Part shown: positions 37,301 through 47,915 of the stretch, piece after piece
Layout of the letters: every line of letters starts with the position of its first letter
How positions within the stretch are numbered: position 1 is the stretch's first letter
Assembly (NCBI GenBank): GCA_963576735.1
Contig: OY755177.1
Coordinates: 13,702,001-13,766,000, forward strand
DNA length: 64,000 nt
Origin: Bedellia somnulentella
Lineage: Eukaryota; Arthropoda; Insecta; Lepidoptera; Bedelliidae
Direction: 5' to 3'
Program-made: the position numbers and the translations under genes
Notes under the pieces: model-generated
Told to the model about the DNA's origin: nothing
The model's database searches: none
The model's input: the letters and a program-made list of their open reading frames with translations, nothing else

Positions 37301-40300
37301 ATATGATTGTGTTCCGTAATGTGATACAAATTAATCTATATTATATTTACCTAATAAGACTTGGTCACTAAAGAACTGTTCGACTGCTGAGGAAAGTGTT
37401 TGCATTGTCATTTTCATTCCGCTGTGTATCCCAATTTATCCAAAAACAACATGAAAACAAATCTTAAAATTAAAGACTTTAAACGCAGTAATTAACGATT
37501 GCGGGCAAATACAAGCAACCATCGTGTCTACCAAAGCAGTGTTTTCTTTGTCTCCTTTAAGTATAAAATACTTATAGACCAAACTTCCTTAATCACCTCT
37601 TCGTTCAACTCTTACTGATGACTACATGTGATGTAACTACATTTTATCCATTGCTCTTGTTCGCCTAATATCTAATTAGTATTTAAAATCAAAGACATTT
37701 AGAAGTAATTTTCTTTAACCACACATAATCCATTCTTAACAATCAATTTGGTTTGTTATCCAGCGGCTATGGGTGTGGCGTGGTCGGTGCGGGCGGGATG
37801 AGCGGCGGCGGCGACTCCGCGCAGTTCGGCGCCACCGCCGCAATGGTCGCCGCGGCCACCTCGGCTGCGATGCAGGACTCGCAGACATTTTCTCAGGTAA
37901 CTTCTAATTTGACTTATCTTCATAAGTATCCATACGACATCTAACAAACGCTCACAATACAATAGACAACATCTTGCCAAATAATTGGCGGAGCATATCA
38001 TCCAATGATTGCGAGGAAGTGTGGTGAAAAATGTACCTTTCAAACGGTACATCATACAACCATTTTTTGTGGTCATATATCTTGTTGGTCATTCTTTGCG
38101 GATTTATTGATTCAAACAGGGTCCGAAACCCTGCTCGTAAAATAAGTATTCAACGTTTATCGATGGTATAAACTAAGGATTCTCACAACGAACTGGCGGT
38201 GTTGAGATCGCTCGCTTGATGATAGTATTAGTTGGTAGATTTTATAATGATAGGTATATGTATATACATACTCACGGCTATAAATCCCTAGAAGATATAT
38301 AAATTAATATTTATGTTAAGGTTGTAAGTGTTTAGTTAAGTTTGGTTTTGCATGCTGATTATCATTTATTTCTAGTTAAGAGTTGTGTAGGTACTTGTTT
38401 TTCCTCACCATAAAGGTTGACTGGAAGAAATCGCGTTAAGGCGATAAGTCCACCTTTGTGTACTAAGTTTTAATGTTCTGTACTTTTGTAAAAACATTAT
38501 ATCTATTCGGTATGCAATAAAGTGTTCAAATAAATAAAACAAAATAAATATTATTTAGAGAATAAAGTAATAATTTACGTATTTCGATGTAAAAGCACAG
38601 AGGTTGTAAAATATAAATTTATTCCAAGCCCACAAATATCATAAGAATAATCTAGAATTTAGTAATTTATCTCCTTAAACATGATCTGTAGTTAAACTTG
38701 ACATGTACTGCGTGAACGCAAAATCATCCAATTATCAGCATCTTCACTCTCATCTTATTATTACCTACTGTATTTAACATTAACGAGACTAATGAAGTCT
38801 TTATCCAATTACAGATGCAGAACAATATGAGCATGGCCAATCAACAGTACAATGCGATGAATGGCATGAACGGTTATAGCCAGCAAAGGACTCATAATCC
38901 TGGCATGACCAATATGGGCATGGGCGGTAATGGTGGTATGACTAGCATAAACCAGATGAGTAGTGCTGGCATGAATGGCATGAACGGCATGAACCCAATG
39001 GCACAAATGGCCAATATGGGAATGCACCCCAATATGATGTCCTCCCAAATGGGACCGGGACAAATGGGAGGCGGAGCAAAAATGGGACCAGGTTATCAAA
39101 GGAGACATACACCTTATCCTTCAGGGACGATGCTCATGAACCAACGAAAACCTCAATACATGGGTAATCAACCTGGATTTGGGCCTGGCCAATACCCAGC
39201 TGGTTACGGTGGTCGTCCTGGTTTTCAAGGACAGTATCCTCCACAGCAAGCATTGGGACCATCAAGTAACTTTGGACCGACAATGCGAGGGAGCATGAGA
39301 CAGTCAACTCCCCCTTATGCAAACCAAGGGCAATATTTCAATGGCAACATGCCTAATCAGTTCCCTCAGCACTCGACAGGAAACGGACAATACGCAGGGC
39401 AATATGGTGGTCAGTTTGCGCAAGAAGTTGCAATGAGAACGAATATGAGCTACCAGCATAGTCCCGTGCCTGGTAACCCAACGCCGCCTTTAACGCCTGC
39501 GAGTAGTATGCCACCCTACATCAGTCCAAATGCTGACGTCAAACCTCACTTCAATGAGCTGAAACCTTCCATGGGCGCTCCAAGTAAGACATTATCTATC
39601 TAACAACGACTTTCTTAAAAAAATCTTGTAATGATCTTGAATTAATAATATTTCTTTTTTTTCAGATGATGAGCTGCGTCTAACATTCCCTGTAAGAGAT
39701 GGTATTATATTACCGCCTTTTAGATTAGAACATAATTTAGCTGTTAGCAATCATGTATTCCAATTGAAACCAACGGTCCATTCAACGTTAATATGGAGGT
39801 ATGTTTCATTCAAGTAATTTTATTGTTCTTATGTACCTTTACATTCTAAGATATAAAAACCTAAACTGTCGTTATTTCTTGTAGATCGGATCTTGAGTTG
39901 CAACTGAAATGCTTCCACCACGAAGACCGGCTGATGAATACGAATTGGCCAGCAAGTGTGCAGGTCTCAGTTAACGCAACTCCCTTAGTCATAGATAGAG
40001 GAGAGAACAAAACGTCACACAAACCTTTGTACCTGAAAGAGGTGTGCCAGCCTGGTAGAAACACGATACAGATCACCGTATCTGCCTGCTGTTGCGTAAG
40101 TATTATTTATCACTATTTATAGGTAGTTAAAGCTGAGATACTTGTATCACAGAACTTTATTGATATTTCTATTTTTTTACAGTCGCATCTGTTCGTATTA
40201 CAATTAGTTCATCGACCCAGCGTTCGAAGCGTACTACAAGGATTACTCAGAAAGAGATTATTGACAGCTGATCACTGTATTGCAAAAATTAAGATGAACT

Positions 40301-42232
40301 TCAATCAAACTTCATCGAACGTCAACAACACCAATAACACCAACGATAGAGATAGTATAGAGCAGACAGCGCTCAAAGTGTCACTAAAGTGTCCAATCAC
40401 ATTTAAGAAAATTACATTACCAGCTCGTGGCCACGAATGCAAACACATACAATGCTTTGATTTGGAGTCATACTTACAGCTGAATTGTGAACGAGGTTCT
40501 TGGCGCTGTCCTGTGTGCAAGTAAGTAGAAATAGAAATTCACCAAATGTATAAAATTATACAAAAATGGCGTAATGAAATGGCCCAATATTTACTGTGAT
40601 TTTTCCATTTTTCAGTAAACCAGCTCAATTGGAAGGATTAGAAGTTGACCAATACATGTGGGGAATCCTAAACACTTTGAATACATCGGATGTTGATGAA
40701 GTAACAATTGATAGTGGAGCTAACTGGAAAGCGGCGAAGAGCGCCAATACAACAGGAATTAAGGTAAACATTGACCTAACCGAAGATTATCGTTTATAAT
40801 ATGGTAGTAATTGTGGTATGCGCAGATAAAATATCGTTATAGCTACTTCTAGCGTAGGTCTCACTGAGGTCTGCGATAAATATATTTTGAACGATAGACA
40901 AGCATTCCAAATACGTGTGTTGATGACATCATTTCAAGCAATATAACTATATCATGTAGATACCAATATTTGTATCACAAGTTTGTATAAAGCCTTCCAG
41001 ATAAAAATGCATCTTTGTGTAACGTTTCATTTTCAAACTTTGTGTTCCATTGCACAGCTCATAATTGATTTTTTCTTACTTTACAGCAAGAAGATGACAG
41101 CAACGAGCACATCAGCAAAAGAGGAAAAGCTGTTTCACCGGGGTCAATGAATATGCCTACAATGAACAACTGGGACCAGGCTCTATCACCTTATTTACCG
41201 CCAGACATGAACTCTATAGCCAGTGGCTCTATGATAAACAGTTACGGGCAGAGTGGAAATAGAAATTCAAACCAAAACTATGAATTTGGAATGAATAATG
41301 GGCCGGGAAGCAACGAGTACGCTGGCAACGGGCCTTTATCGCACTTAAATGATAGTGTTAATTCACTGGACCCATTAAATGCTATGGAGAAAAGTCTGAA
41401 CGAGCAGGTGAGTTTCGCAATATGTTATCGTTTCATGGTTCACAACAACAAACATGTAACTGCATCAATTAGAGAAGTGTAATTTGGTATGCTCCAACCC
41501 GTTTTTCTCATGATCTTATACAATACATGAAGATTTATTATGCTGAACAAAATTGAGATATTATAAATTTCTTTAATATCATTTGAAAATTAATATGATT
41601 TGTGCAGTTCTGTTAATCCTTACTTTAACTAAAACATATAAAGGGAAAAACTTGTTACTCCTTTTAAGCAGTTTTCCTGAGTGGGAAATATTGAACTAAT
41701 AAAATTGAATTATCTTTCTCAGATGCCACATACGCCCCATACTCCCCACACGCCAGGGTCTGCCCATACCCCAGGTGGAGGCGCCCATACGCCAGGTTCT
41801 GCTACAGGACCGCCGTCCGTGGATCATCATCCGTTGACCGACGTCGACATACCTTCTGATCTCAATTTTGACCCAGCAGCCGTTATCGACGGTGAAGGCA
41901 CAGATAATTTAAATGTAAGTCTTAAAACATTTCTTTATAAAGTCTACAATATTACAGAGAACATCCTCAATCACATACTTCTGTACTTTATTTTCTCTTC
42001 AAATTCAATTTCATGAAATGGTTTCCTAAGTTCAATTGCTTTATAAATGTGTGTTTATTTTCAGTTATTGCCGGAAACAAGCGTAGATCCAATGGAATTA
42101 CTATCTTACCTGGACACGCCAGCCTTAGGGGAGTTATTAGCGACACCCCCATCTTCGTCGTCGTCAGCAGGTAGCCACCTACCGCCCGGCCGAGCGCCGT
42201 CTTCAGATGACCTCCTGGCACTATTTGAGTGA
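34091..42232 (+). CDS. tna: tonalli / Zmiz orthologue (SP-RING zinc finger coregulator), spliced
   Basis: Ten exons join in frame: 34091-34353, 37764-37896, 38815-39583, 39666-39798, 39885-40095, 40183-40520, 40616-40763, 41087-41407, 41723-41914 and 42065-42232. All introns are GT-AG and phases match throughout. From the ATG in exon 2 (37798) the protein is 792 residues. Order: Gly/Ala-rich start; Met/Gln/Gly/Pro-rich region (34-289); the conserved [14 protein letters not shown] block; a [12 protein letters not shown] domain; the SP-RING/MIZ finger (about 474-517, likely Zn ligands C490, H492, C513, C516); a Gly/Asn-rich region; an HTP-repeat segment; and a conserved acidic C-terminus ([18 protein letters not shown]). 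Vertebrate ZMIZ1/2 act with nuclear receptors, Smads and Notch; fly tonalli interacts genetically with Brahma chromatin remodelling. A nuclear SUMO-ligase-like coregulator is therefore expected. Exon 1 has no in-frame ATG, so the N-terminus is open. Confidence 0.93.
35191..35296 (-). CDS. weak antisense exon candidate in tonalli intron 1
   Basis: Minus strand: pyrimidine-rich acceptor (TATCTTTTATACTAGCCAG), then 35 open codons ([29 protein letters not shown]) and a donor-like CAAG/GTACAAG. It starts in phase 0 and ends in phase 1, so it does not join directly to the candidate at 36318-36574, which ends in phase 2; an extra exon would be needed between them. Confidence 0.22.
36318..36574 (-). 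CDS. candidate internal exon, antisense inside tonalli intron 1
   Basis: Minus strand: a strong acceptor (CCCTTCTTCTTTTTGCAG) ends at 36575-36576. It is followed by 85 open codons plus two bases and a strong donor (TTTAAA/GTAAGTACC) at 36316-36317. The peptide begins [13 protein letters not shown], continues [20 protein letters not shown] and ends [13 protein letters not shown], then [11 protein letters not shown]: a hydrophobic first half and a mixed second half, as for a membrane-associated protein. I do not recognise the family. The frame also runs open upstream of the acceptor for 28 codons. It could be a nested gene, an exon of a larger antisense gene, or an old transposon exon. Confidence 0.42.
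37764..37896 (+). CDS. tna: tonalli exon 2
   Basis: Acceptor TTGTTATCCAG, donor TCTCAG/GTAACT. Encodes a Gly-then-Ala-rich segment ([36 protein letters not shown]) that matches the poly-Ala plus ALQETQ-like stretch of ZMIZ1 in position. It contains the first in-frame ATG (37798). Locally very GC-rich. Confidence 0.85.
38250..38296 (-). mobile_element. short non-autonomous retroelement, extreme 3' stub
   Basis: Only TACTCACGGCTATAAATCCC and the tail remain, in tonalli intron 2. Same family as 25506-25753. Confidence 0.65.
38330..38545 (+). mobile_element. LINE 3'UTR fragment in tonalli intron 2
   Basis: Contains GGTTGACTGGAAGAAATCGC and GCGATAAGTCCACCTTTGTG, then TGCAATAAAGTGTTCAAATA. This is the lepidopteran LINE 3'UTR signature also seen at 22557 and 51660, a different subfamily. 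It carries an AATAAA in sense orientation within the intron. Confidence 0.75.
38815..39583 (+). CDS. tna: tonalli exon 3
   Basis: Acceptor TCCAATTACAG, donor CCAA/GTAAGA; 256 codons plus one base. Rich in Met, Gly, Asn, Gln and Pro with [12 protein letters not shown] repeats, then [19 protein letters not shown] prion-like sequence. It ends with the family-specific [20 protein letters not shown] block. Probably a disordered activation/coactivator-binding region. Confidence 0.92.
39666..39798 (+). CDS. tna: tonalli exon 4
   Basis: Acceptor TTTTTTTTCAG, donor TGGAG/GTATGT. Encodes the start of the conserved central domain ([30 protein letters not shown]), nearly identical to ZMIZ1/2. Confidence 0.93.
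39885..40095 (+). CDS. tna: tonalli exon 5
   Basis: Acceptor TTTCTTGTAG, donor TGTTGC/GTAAGT. Encodes [41 protein letters not shown] and [13 protein letters not shown]; very strongly conserved with ZMIZ proteins. Confidence 0.93.
40183..40520 (+). CDS. tna: tonalli exon 6 with SP-RING/MIZ finger
   Basis: Acceptor ATTTTTTTACAG, donor TGCAA/GTAAGT. Encodes [19 protein letters not shown], a short variable Asn/Thr-rich linker, then the MIZ finger ([35 protein letters not shown]). The Cys/His spacing fits the Siz/PIAS-type RING, which binds a SUMO E2 in PIAS proteins. Confidence 0.95.
40616..40763 (+). CDS. tna: tonalli exon 7
   Basis: Acceptor CCATTTTTCAG, donor ATTAAG/GTAAAC. Completes the finger and adds [17 protein letters not shown], a conserved helix directly after the SP-RING in ZMIZ proteins. 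Confidence 0.92.
41087..41407 (+). CDS. tna: tonalli exon 8
   Basis: Acceptor TTACTTTACAG, donor GAGCAG/GTGAGT; 107 codons. Contains [11 protein letters not shown] (equivalent to the SKRFKTMSPS block of ZMIZ1, a likely nuclear-localisation patch), [10 protein letters not shown] and a Gly/Asn-rich segment ending LNEQ. Confidence 0.9.
41723..41914 (+). CDS. tna: tonalli exon 9 with HTP repeats
   Basis: Acceptor TATCTTTCTCAG, donor TTAAAT/GTAAGT; 64 codons. Begins with tandem HTP units ([19 protein letters not shown]), a Pro-directed kinase-like motif, then [19 protein letters not shown], matching the SDLTFNPSSALEG block of ZMIZ1. Confidence 0.9.
42065..42232 (+). CDS. tna: tonalli exon 10 (C-terminus)
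   Basis: Acceptor GTTTATTTTCAG; 55 codons then TGA at 42230-42232. Encodes [17 protein letters not shown] and the acidic end [10 protein letters not shown], both conserved with the C-terminal transactivation region of ZMIZ1/2. A Ser/Pro/Gly-rich spacer between them is longer than in vertebrates. Confidence 0.92.
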   Translation, partial: LLPETSVDPMELLSYLDTPALGELLATPPSSSSSAGSHLPPGRAPSSDDLLALFE

Positions 42233-43830
42233 TCTGAAACACACGACTTGTTCAAACTAACGTAGGCCACCCATTGTGATACTAGGTTTTAATTCCTTCT
42301 CCGATAATTTCGATAGCCGTGACTTGATATGCCTAACAAAATAAGTACAACGAATTAAATGTTGTCTCCGGATTGAGAAACGGCTTTCGAAATTATCTCG
42401 CATTGATTGTTGAAACAATTACTGCTGGAGTATTTTAGTGTTTAGATAATTTAATGAGGCGACGCTCGTGTTGGCCATAGAGATCGCGGTTTATGCATGA
42501 ATAGTTCCTCGTAAGCTCACGTTCACCACGTGGTAACGATACCGAGCGCATTATATTCTAAACTGTATTATAAGATAAGTCATGAATGAATGTCTTATTA
42601 AATTGTAACTATAAATGTAGAAGATTATGTGACCACGATCCTGTTTAAAGTGGATTTGTTTCGTATTTATGTAAAATCGCGTAGCCAAGTTATTTTTACT
42701 TGTGCTCATTATTTTTTTTCCTAATCAGAAAACAGTGATGTGTCGTGTCGTTGTAGATATAAGATAGAGAGGCGCGCATCACGGTTTTGAGGCATTGTGA
42801 ATCTTATAGTTCCTATTTGAAGGAGCGGGCTATAATATTCAGTGCCGTTCCCAGTAATTGTCGTTTACGCATATATCTGCATTTGTAAGAAATAAGGTAT
42901 CTGGTAATTTTGACTATAGGATTACTCGATTGGTGATATATTCTTTATGGCGAGTTGTCAGTTGATTGTAACTTGAGTTACAGTGTTTTTATTGTAAATT
43001 CGAGTAGACATATGGACTCCGTTAAATTATTTTACGTTATGAGGGACGAATAATGAATAGATCATATATATTAATTACTATATTAAAATAAATCTGTATT
43101 ATTTGTAAATATGAAATTAGTTAAGTATATAATTTTTATCTAGTTACATTATTTAGGGAAACATGGCAGATACTTATATTCTAATGGCCAGTTTAGCATA
43201 GACTAAATTAAAGAGATCTACACATGGTTTTACATGTAAATACATACAAAATTATCACTTATTATATTATGTACCTTTAATTCCACTCAAAGTTTGGGTA
43301 AGGTTGCCCAATCACTGTGGTTACAAGACAATGCTGAATTACAAGCTTTACCTGTGCTTTGAGATGGTGCTAGAGATATACACCAATAAATCAGTCAATA
43401 CAAATCATTGCTCATTCAAGATGCATTCGCTTAAATTTCATATCTTCAAACAAAATATGTTATTCAGAGTGATTCATATTCGATTATTTGCTTAATTAGT
43501 CCTAAGCAATGACATATTCCTTACCAGACCAAAATTCATATGCCTGTTTAATTCTAGTTACTCTAGAATGAGCAATGGTTAACAAAAAAAACCCTGTTTC
43601 ACATATTTTCAAATGTTCAGTTAGTGAAATATATACACAATTTATTGAAACTGTTGTACTAGTGAATTGCTCACTTGCAGTAACAATAAACTAGTGTTTT
43701 GATTCCCGGTATTGTTTATTTTAATACAAATACAAAAAGAAATTTCTAAATGGAATTAAGTTCCCGCAAAATGTACAGTCACCATCACAATTTTTACATT
43801 AAATCTAGACAACAAGCAGTAAATAAAGAT
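42233..43830 (+). other. tna: putative tonalli 3'UTR
   Basis: Follows the stop codon and contains no gene or recognisable repeat. AATAAA hexamers at about 43087, 43385, 43685 and 43822 are possible poly(A) signals. The actual end cannot be placed from sequence alone. Confidence 0.45.
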
Positions 43831-45099
43831 TCTAACTAGTAGTTTTATTGTACACCGGTCTTAAATTTATACGCTAACTTTATGGATGTAAAAAAGGATT
43901 GGTGATTTCCTAAACACTTTCACTTCACGCTATGAATATGGACGCCTCCTTAGAATTAGTAAACTATTGCAGAATTTGATAAAATTTAGTGATTATTACA
44001 AGCCGTGGTCAATTATTATGGTCGATGCTTAAAATATTTCAACAACAAAGTTACAAAGTGTTAAAGAGCTGGTATTATTCCAATTGACCACAGCTTTTAT
44101 ATGAAAATATTACATACTTTTAAGGGACCTTCAATTCCAATTAGCTAGTTCTATTTATTGTAGTTAACAATACTGTTTGAGTGGATCATAAAAAAGGCAT
44201 TTGTACGACCAATTAAATTGATAGCACTTTTTTTATTACTAACCCTAAGGAAATTTTTAAATCAAATTGATGGATTTGTATAAAATATCGAAGTAAAAAA
44301 ATAAACATAAATAGCATATCACGAAAGTGTAATAGATTACAAACCCCTATTGAACGATCCACGCAAATCAGTGATTAATAATACAATATAAAGTTTTGTT
44401 GATTAATATAATGAACTGCTCTATCAAGTAGTATTTAAGCTGTTGTACAAATATAGGAAGCTGCATTTGAGAATAAGTGAAAAAGTGTTCTGATGAGAAA
44501 CTTATAAATAATCCATGACCTGAAAATCATGTGACGCCAAACTGTAGTATAATTTTTGAACGTTACGTGAAAATTCTATAGCAATTCGTTTGATCCGAAG
44601 AACCATTGAAATTAATTTTGAAATGTATAAAAGAAAACAAAACATAACATTTTTATGTTATTGAAAATAAAAACGAATCTAAACATAAATAATGTTTTTA
44701 TTTAATTCTTTATTTTACCCATCCCATTTCTCATTAAATAGGCGTTGTGGGGCTGTGTATTGTGTAAGCGGCGCCATAATATGAACGGTTGTCAACTTCC
44801 TGAAACTCTCATAGATCACTGCGCTTTCAACAACTGCTGCTGAATCAGTTAAAGTCACCAGCAGCCCCGGATAGAAAGATCAACGAATAATATACAAATA
44901 TGTTTATCTTCTTCTATATAAAAGTAATAAAAACTAGGCTATTTTGTATATGAGTGATTGTAAAATACGACATAGATATGATGCGACTTGAACCTGTATG
45001 TCTAGTCGTGTGACTGATAGTAAATAACCGGAGGAATATTGTTGATTTTGCAGCTATAGCTTTAAGGAATAAACGCCACATAGGTTTCCTTTCTTTCTT
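43831..45099. other. AT-rich intergenic sequence
   Basis: No gene or repeat recognised. Further AATAAA hexamers near 44290 and 44660 might extend the tonalli 3'UTR. Confidence 0.45.
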
Positions 45100-45540
45100 T
45101 TGTGTGCGGCAAAAAGGGGAAGACATGTATATAATTTGGCGTTTGAGGTAAAACTCACCACAAAACCTATTTGGGGGCACTACCGTGCCCCCGCCAAGTC
45201 GAGCGCGAGGCAAACGCTGCCGTACCATCCTTTTCTGGAACCGTTTCGCCGCATTTTCAGGGCCCCATTCGAGAAACTCGAGAAACGCTGAAATTTTCGT
45301 CACCTAGATATCGTCTCGCCTCGCGTACCTCGTAATCACACACTTGAAATCCAAAATTTTAAGTCGGTAGATCAATTAATTCCAAAGTTAAGCTTATGCA
45401 AAGTTTCGCATTTTCGACTGACTGACTGACTCACTGATCATCAAAATAGAACTAGTACTCCCCATAGACCTAGAGAGCTGAAATTTGGTACAGAGGTAGA
45501 TTTTAACGCCCACATAAAGAAAAAACTATCAGAACAAGGT
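45100..45540. repeat. interspersed repeat with GACT microsatellite
   Basis: A GC-richer block (GGGGGCACTACCGTGCCCCC palindrome near 45173) runs into ATTTTCGACTGACTGACTGA and AGAGAGCTGAAATTTGGTAC. These phrases resemble a repeat found widely in insect genomes. Family and boundaries are uncertain. The open frame 44914-45303 on the minus strand is read through this repeat. Confidence 0.5.
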
Positions 45541-45740
45541 TTATGGAAGATCTGGACTACCTGGTGACACTGATGATGATGAGAAAACATAATAAGGGTG
45601 CTACCAAACTATAATAAGCGTATTTACGAGAAATAGTAGTCGATTAACTGTATTCTACTCAACAGAATGTTTTTGGTGGGATTTCCTCTACAGTAGCCGT
45701 AGAGAGTGAGAATAAGGGGTTGCTTATTATATGACACTTC

Positions 45741-45975
45741 GACAATATAGGCAACACAGAAATCCGACTGTGCAAAGCCTACATGGAGGCTGAGGTAACC
45801 GTACACGATGTCATGTTCGAGTGCTAGGCTGTGGACAACTCGCATTTGGAAGGTGCCGTACTAAAATTCTTAAGAGGATTTAGAACAACTGAGCATTTTT
45901 GGTCATGATGGATGAGAGCCGCGCAGGACAGTTTGTTTTGGAAATCTTTGCGTGAACGTATCTATGTAATGTAGT
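45741..45975 (+). mobile_element. decayed LINE C-terminal fragment
   Basis: The + strand encodes EIRLCKAYMEAEVTVHD then MFEC, like the C-terminal Cys/His block of LINE polyproteins. Further on is WMRAAQDSLFWKSLRE, the same tail word as in the fragment at 699-935. Several stops interrupt it. Confidence 0.5.
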
Positions 45976-46339
45976 ATGCCAAATAATGGGTTACATACTG
46001 TATATCCGAAACTTTTAAACCCGAATATTATTTTACCGAAAACGAATCGACTTTTTTTAATTGCCATAATATTGTTTCACCGAAATTTCAAATACCATAT
46101 TCTTACATTCCAGATTATCGATTGACTTTTTTTCTTTACTATCATTAACTACTAGAACGGATTCCCACAGAATCAAAAACCAGATATACCTTAATTCCGC
46201 AATATTGCTTTTCCGAATAATCACTATTCCAAAAAATCATTTTCCATACATTTGAAATACAGATGTATTGAATGATACCTACTGCTATGAATAATTTTGC
46301 AGGCATATTTTATGTAAGTAGTATACCCCGCCCCCCGTC
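45976..46339. other. AT-rich intergenic sequence
   Basis: Nothing recognised. Confidence 0.4.
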
Positions 46340-46605
46340 CTCTATATGTAGCAAGCATGCAAGCAAGTATGCATATAGGCATGCATCAGGCATTCAGGTG
46401 CTCGCTCCGCTGCGCTACGCTCGCTCGTTTTATACATAATCTAACCTAACCTAACTAAATGTGACCTAACTTTTCTTTGTCTGCAGGGGGCTTTCGCCCC
46501 CCGACCCCCCCAAGTAGGGGGGCTCTGCCCCCCTGCACCCCCCCGACATGCAAACAAGCAAGCAAGTATACATACAAACAGGCATGCATCCGCGTTTTAT
46601 TCATA
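46340..46605. repeat. GC-rich hairpin block with CCTAA units, flanked by related repeats
   Basis: The centre (about 46480-46550) consists of G/C runs forming several hairpins, e.g. GGGGGCTTTCGCCCCCC and GGGGGGCTCTGCCCCCC. Upstream lie CGCTCCGCTGCGCTACGCTC and a short run of CTAACCTAACCTAACTAA (46441 on), the insect telomere-type motif TTAGG in reverse. Related CAAGCAAGTAT/GGCATGCATC stretches flank the block on both sides (about 46355-46395 and 46553-46592). Origin unknown. Confidence 0.6.
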
Positions 46606-47103
46606 CAATTTTTCTAACATAAATAATATCTAGTTAAAGAGATTTACGATTTGTAAGACTATAGATAAAGTTACTTCGGTCTTTTAAACCTTTGGAATAA
46701 TGAGATTATAGTAAAAGATATAGTTGGTAAAAGCAAAAAAATCATTTTAATAATCTGGTTTTAGTTTTTCTGGGAAGTGATACTTCTAGAAAATGTATTT
46801 ATGTACTAATGAAGTTGTGGAAAATAAAGTATCTGTGATACGTAAATTCTATGAACCCTTTTCTGAATGTTGAAATTCGGATTTAAAATATTCGAATATT
46901 CGAAATGTTACCCAAATAATGTTAAACATTCCCTATAAATGATCAAAAATTAGGCAAAGTTAAAACAACGGAGCTTTTCAATCAGACTGAATGTTTTTTT
47001 TTATATTGATTTGTTTTTCAGTTTAGATGGACATTGGACATGCTTCCAGAGTAGCCCCCTTTAAGTTTTATGGAGTTTGATTGCGTGGTTATAAAAACAT
47101 ATA
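46606..47103. other. AT-rich intergenic sequence
   Basis: Nothing recognised. Confidence 0.4.
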
Positions 47104-47265
47104 ACATACATACATCCATTAGTTCCCATTGGGGTAGGCAGAGACTATCGATCGCCACTTTGAACGATTCTGGCAAACCTCTGTAACTTCATTTACATCC
47201 AACCATCTTTTAAAACATGCTCTGTTATTCTTCATACTTCGGGAGCCTGCCTTTTTGAGCACTCT

Positions 47266-47915
47266 TTATTTTGTATAGTATGGTATAGTTGGTGATGGAC
47301 CAACCGCATCGCCCAAAACCACTAAGCCCTTAAGCGGCCAGTACACAATGGCCGACGATGGGCCACGCTTCGCCATTGGCAATTGTAGGCCACGATCAAT
47401 TGGTGTTCACACAATGGCCCATTGCTCATTACTGCCTGGCAATCCACTTGCGACGGACGTCGAAGTAATTATGGTTGCAGCTATTTATTTATTATTATGT
47501 ATGTAATTTATTTTATTTATGGCGCTATTTATGTTATTTTTACGTCATATAGTGATTATCAATACATTTTGCAATAAAATATTACAAAAAAAGTATAAGT
47601 ATCTATGAGCGGTCGGTGACGAACTAAACAATGGCCCATTGTGGAAACACCACCGGCCATGCTACGCCACGATTCCTTTGAAGTGTGCCCGAAAAACCGA
47701 CAACTTCGCCATTGCGCGCCATTGCGCGCCACGATCGGCAATTGTCCGCCATCCTGCACCATTGCCCCCTGTACACAGTGGCGATGGCGAGCAGTGGGCC
47801 ATCGTCCGCCATTGTGTACTGGCCGCTTTAGCCACAAGCCCCATACCCTATCGTCGCCTATTTATTACGACACCCATGGGTAGAAAGGGGTAGTGACATT
47901 TTAAGCCGGCACTAA
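47266..47915 (-). mobile_element. short non-autonomous retroelement interrupted by a MITE
   Basis: The two halves, about 47283-47332 (GGTGATGGACCAACCGCATC) and 47828-47912 (TCGTCGCC, ACGACACCCATGGGTAGAAA, TTAAGCCGGCAC), are consecutive parts of the family at 25506-25753. The 3' part is absent. The MITE at 47333-47827 separates them. Confidence 0.78.
47333..47827. mobile_element. Harbinger-like MITE with TTA target duplication
   Basis: A 495-bp element with terminal inverted repeats AGCGGCCAGTACACAATGGC and beyond: about 29 bp with one mismatch, weaker to ~48 bp. TTA flanks both sides (47330-47332 and 47828-47830). The interior has many GGCCATTG/CAATGGCC sub-repeats and an AT-rich centre. Open frames in it are by-products of the repeats. 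TTA duplication suggests PIF/Harbinger. Confidence 0.82.

Larger units (their letters stand above)
34354..37763 (+). other. tonalli intron 1
   Basis: About 3.4 kb, AT-rich, with no tonalli exon seen. On the opposite strand it contains the candidate exon 36318-36574 and a weaker one at 35191-35296. No transposon fragment was recognised in it. Confidence 0.6.

Noticed and set aside
38809..39108. 99-codon minus-strand frame rich in His and Ile
   Set aside because: It is the antisense shadow of the Met/Gly/Asn-rich tonalli exon 3.
47624..47893. Several overlapping open frames on both strands
   Set aside because: All lie in the repetitive Harbinger-like MITE and arise from its CAATGGCC-type repeats.
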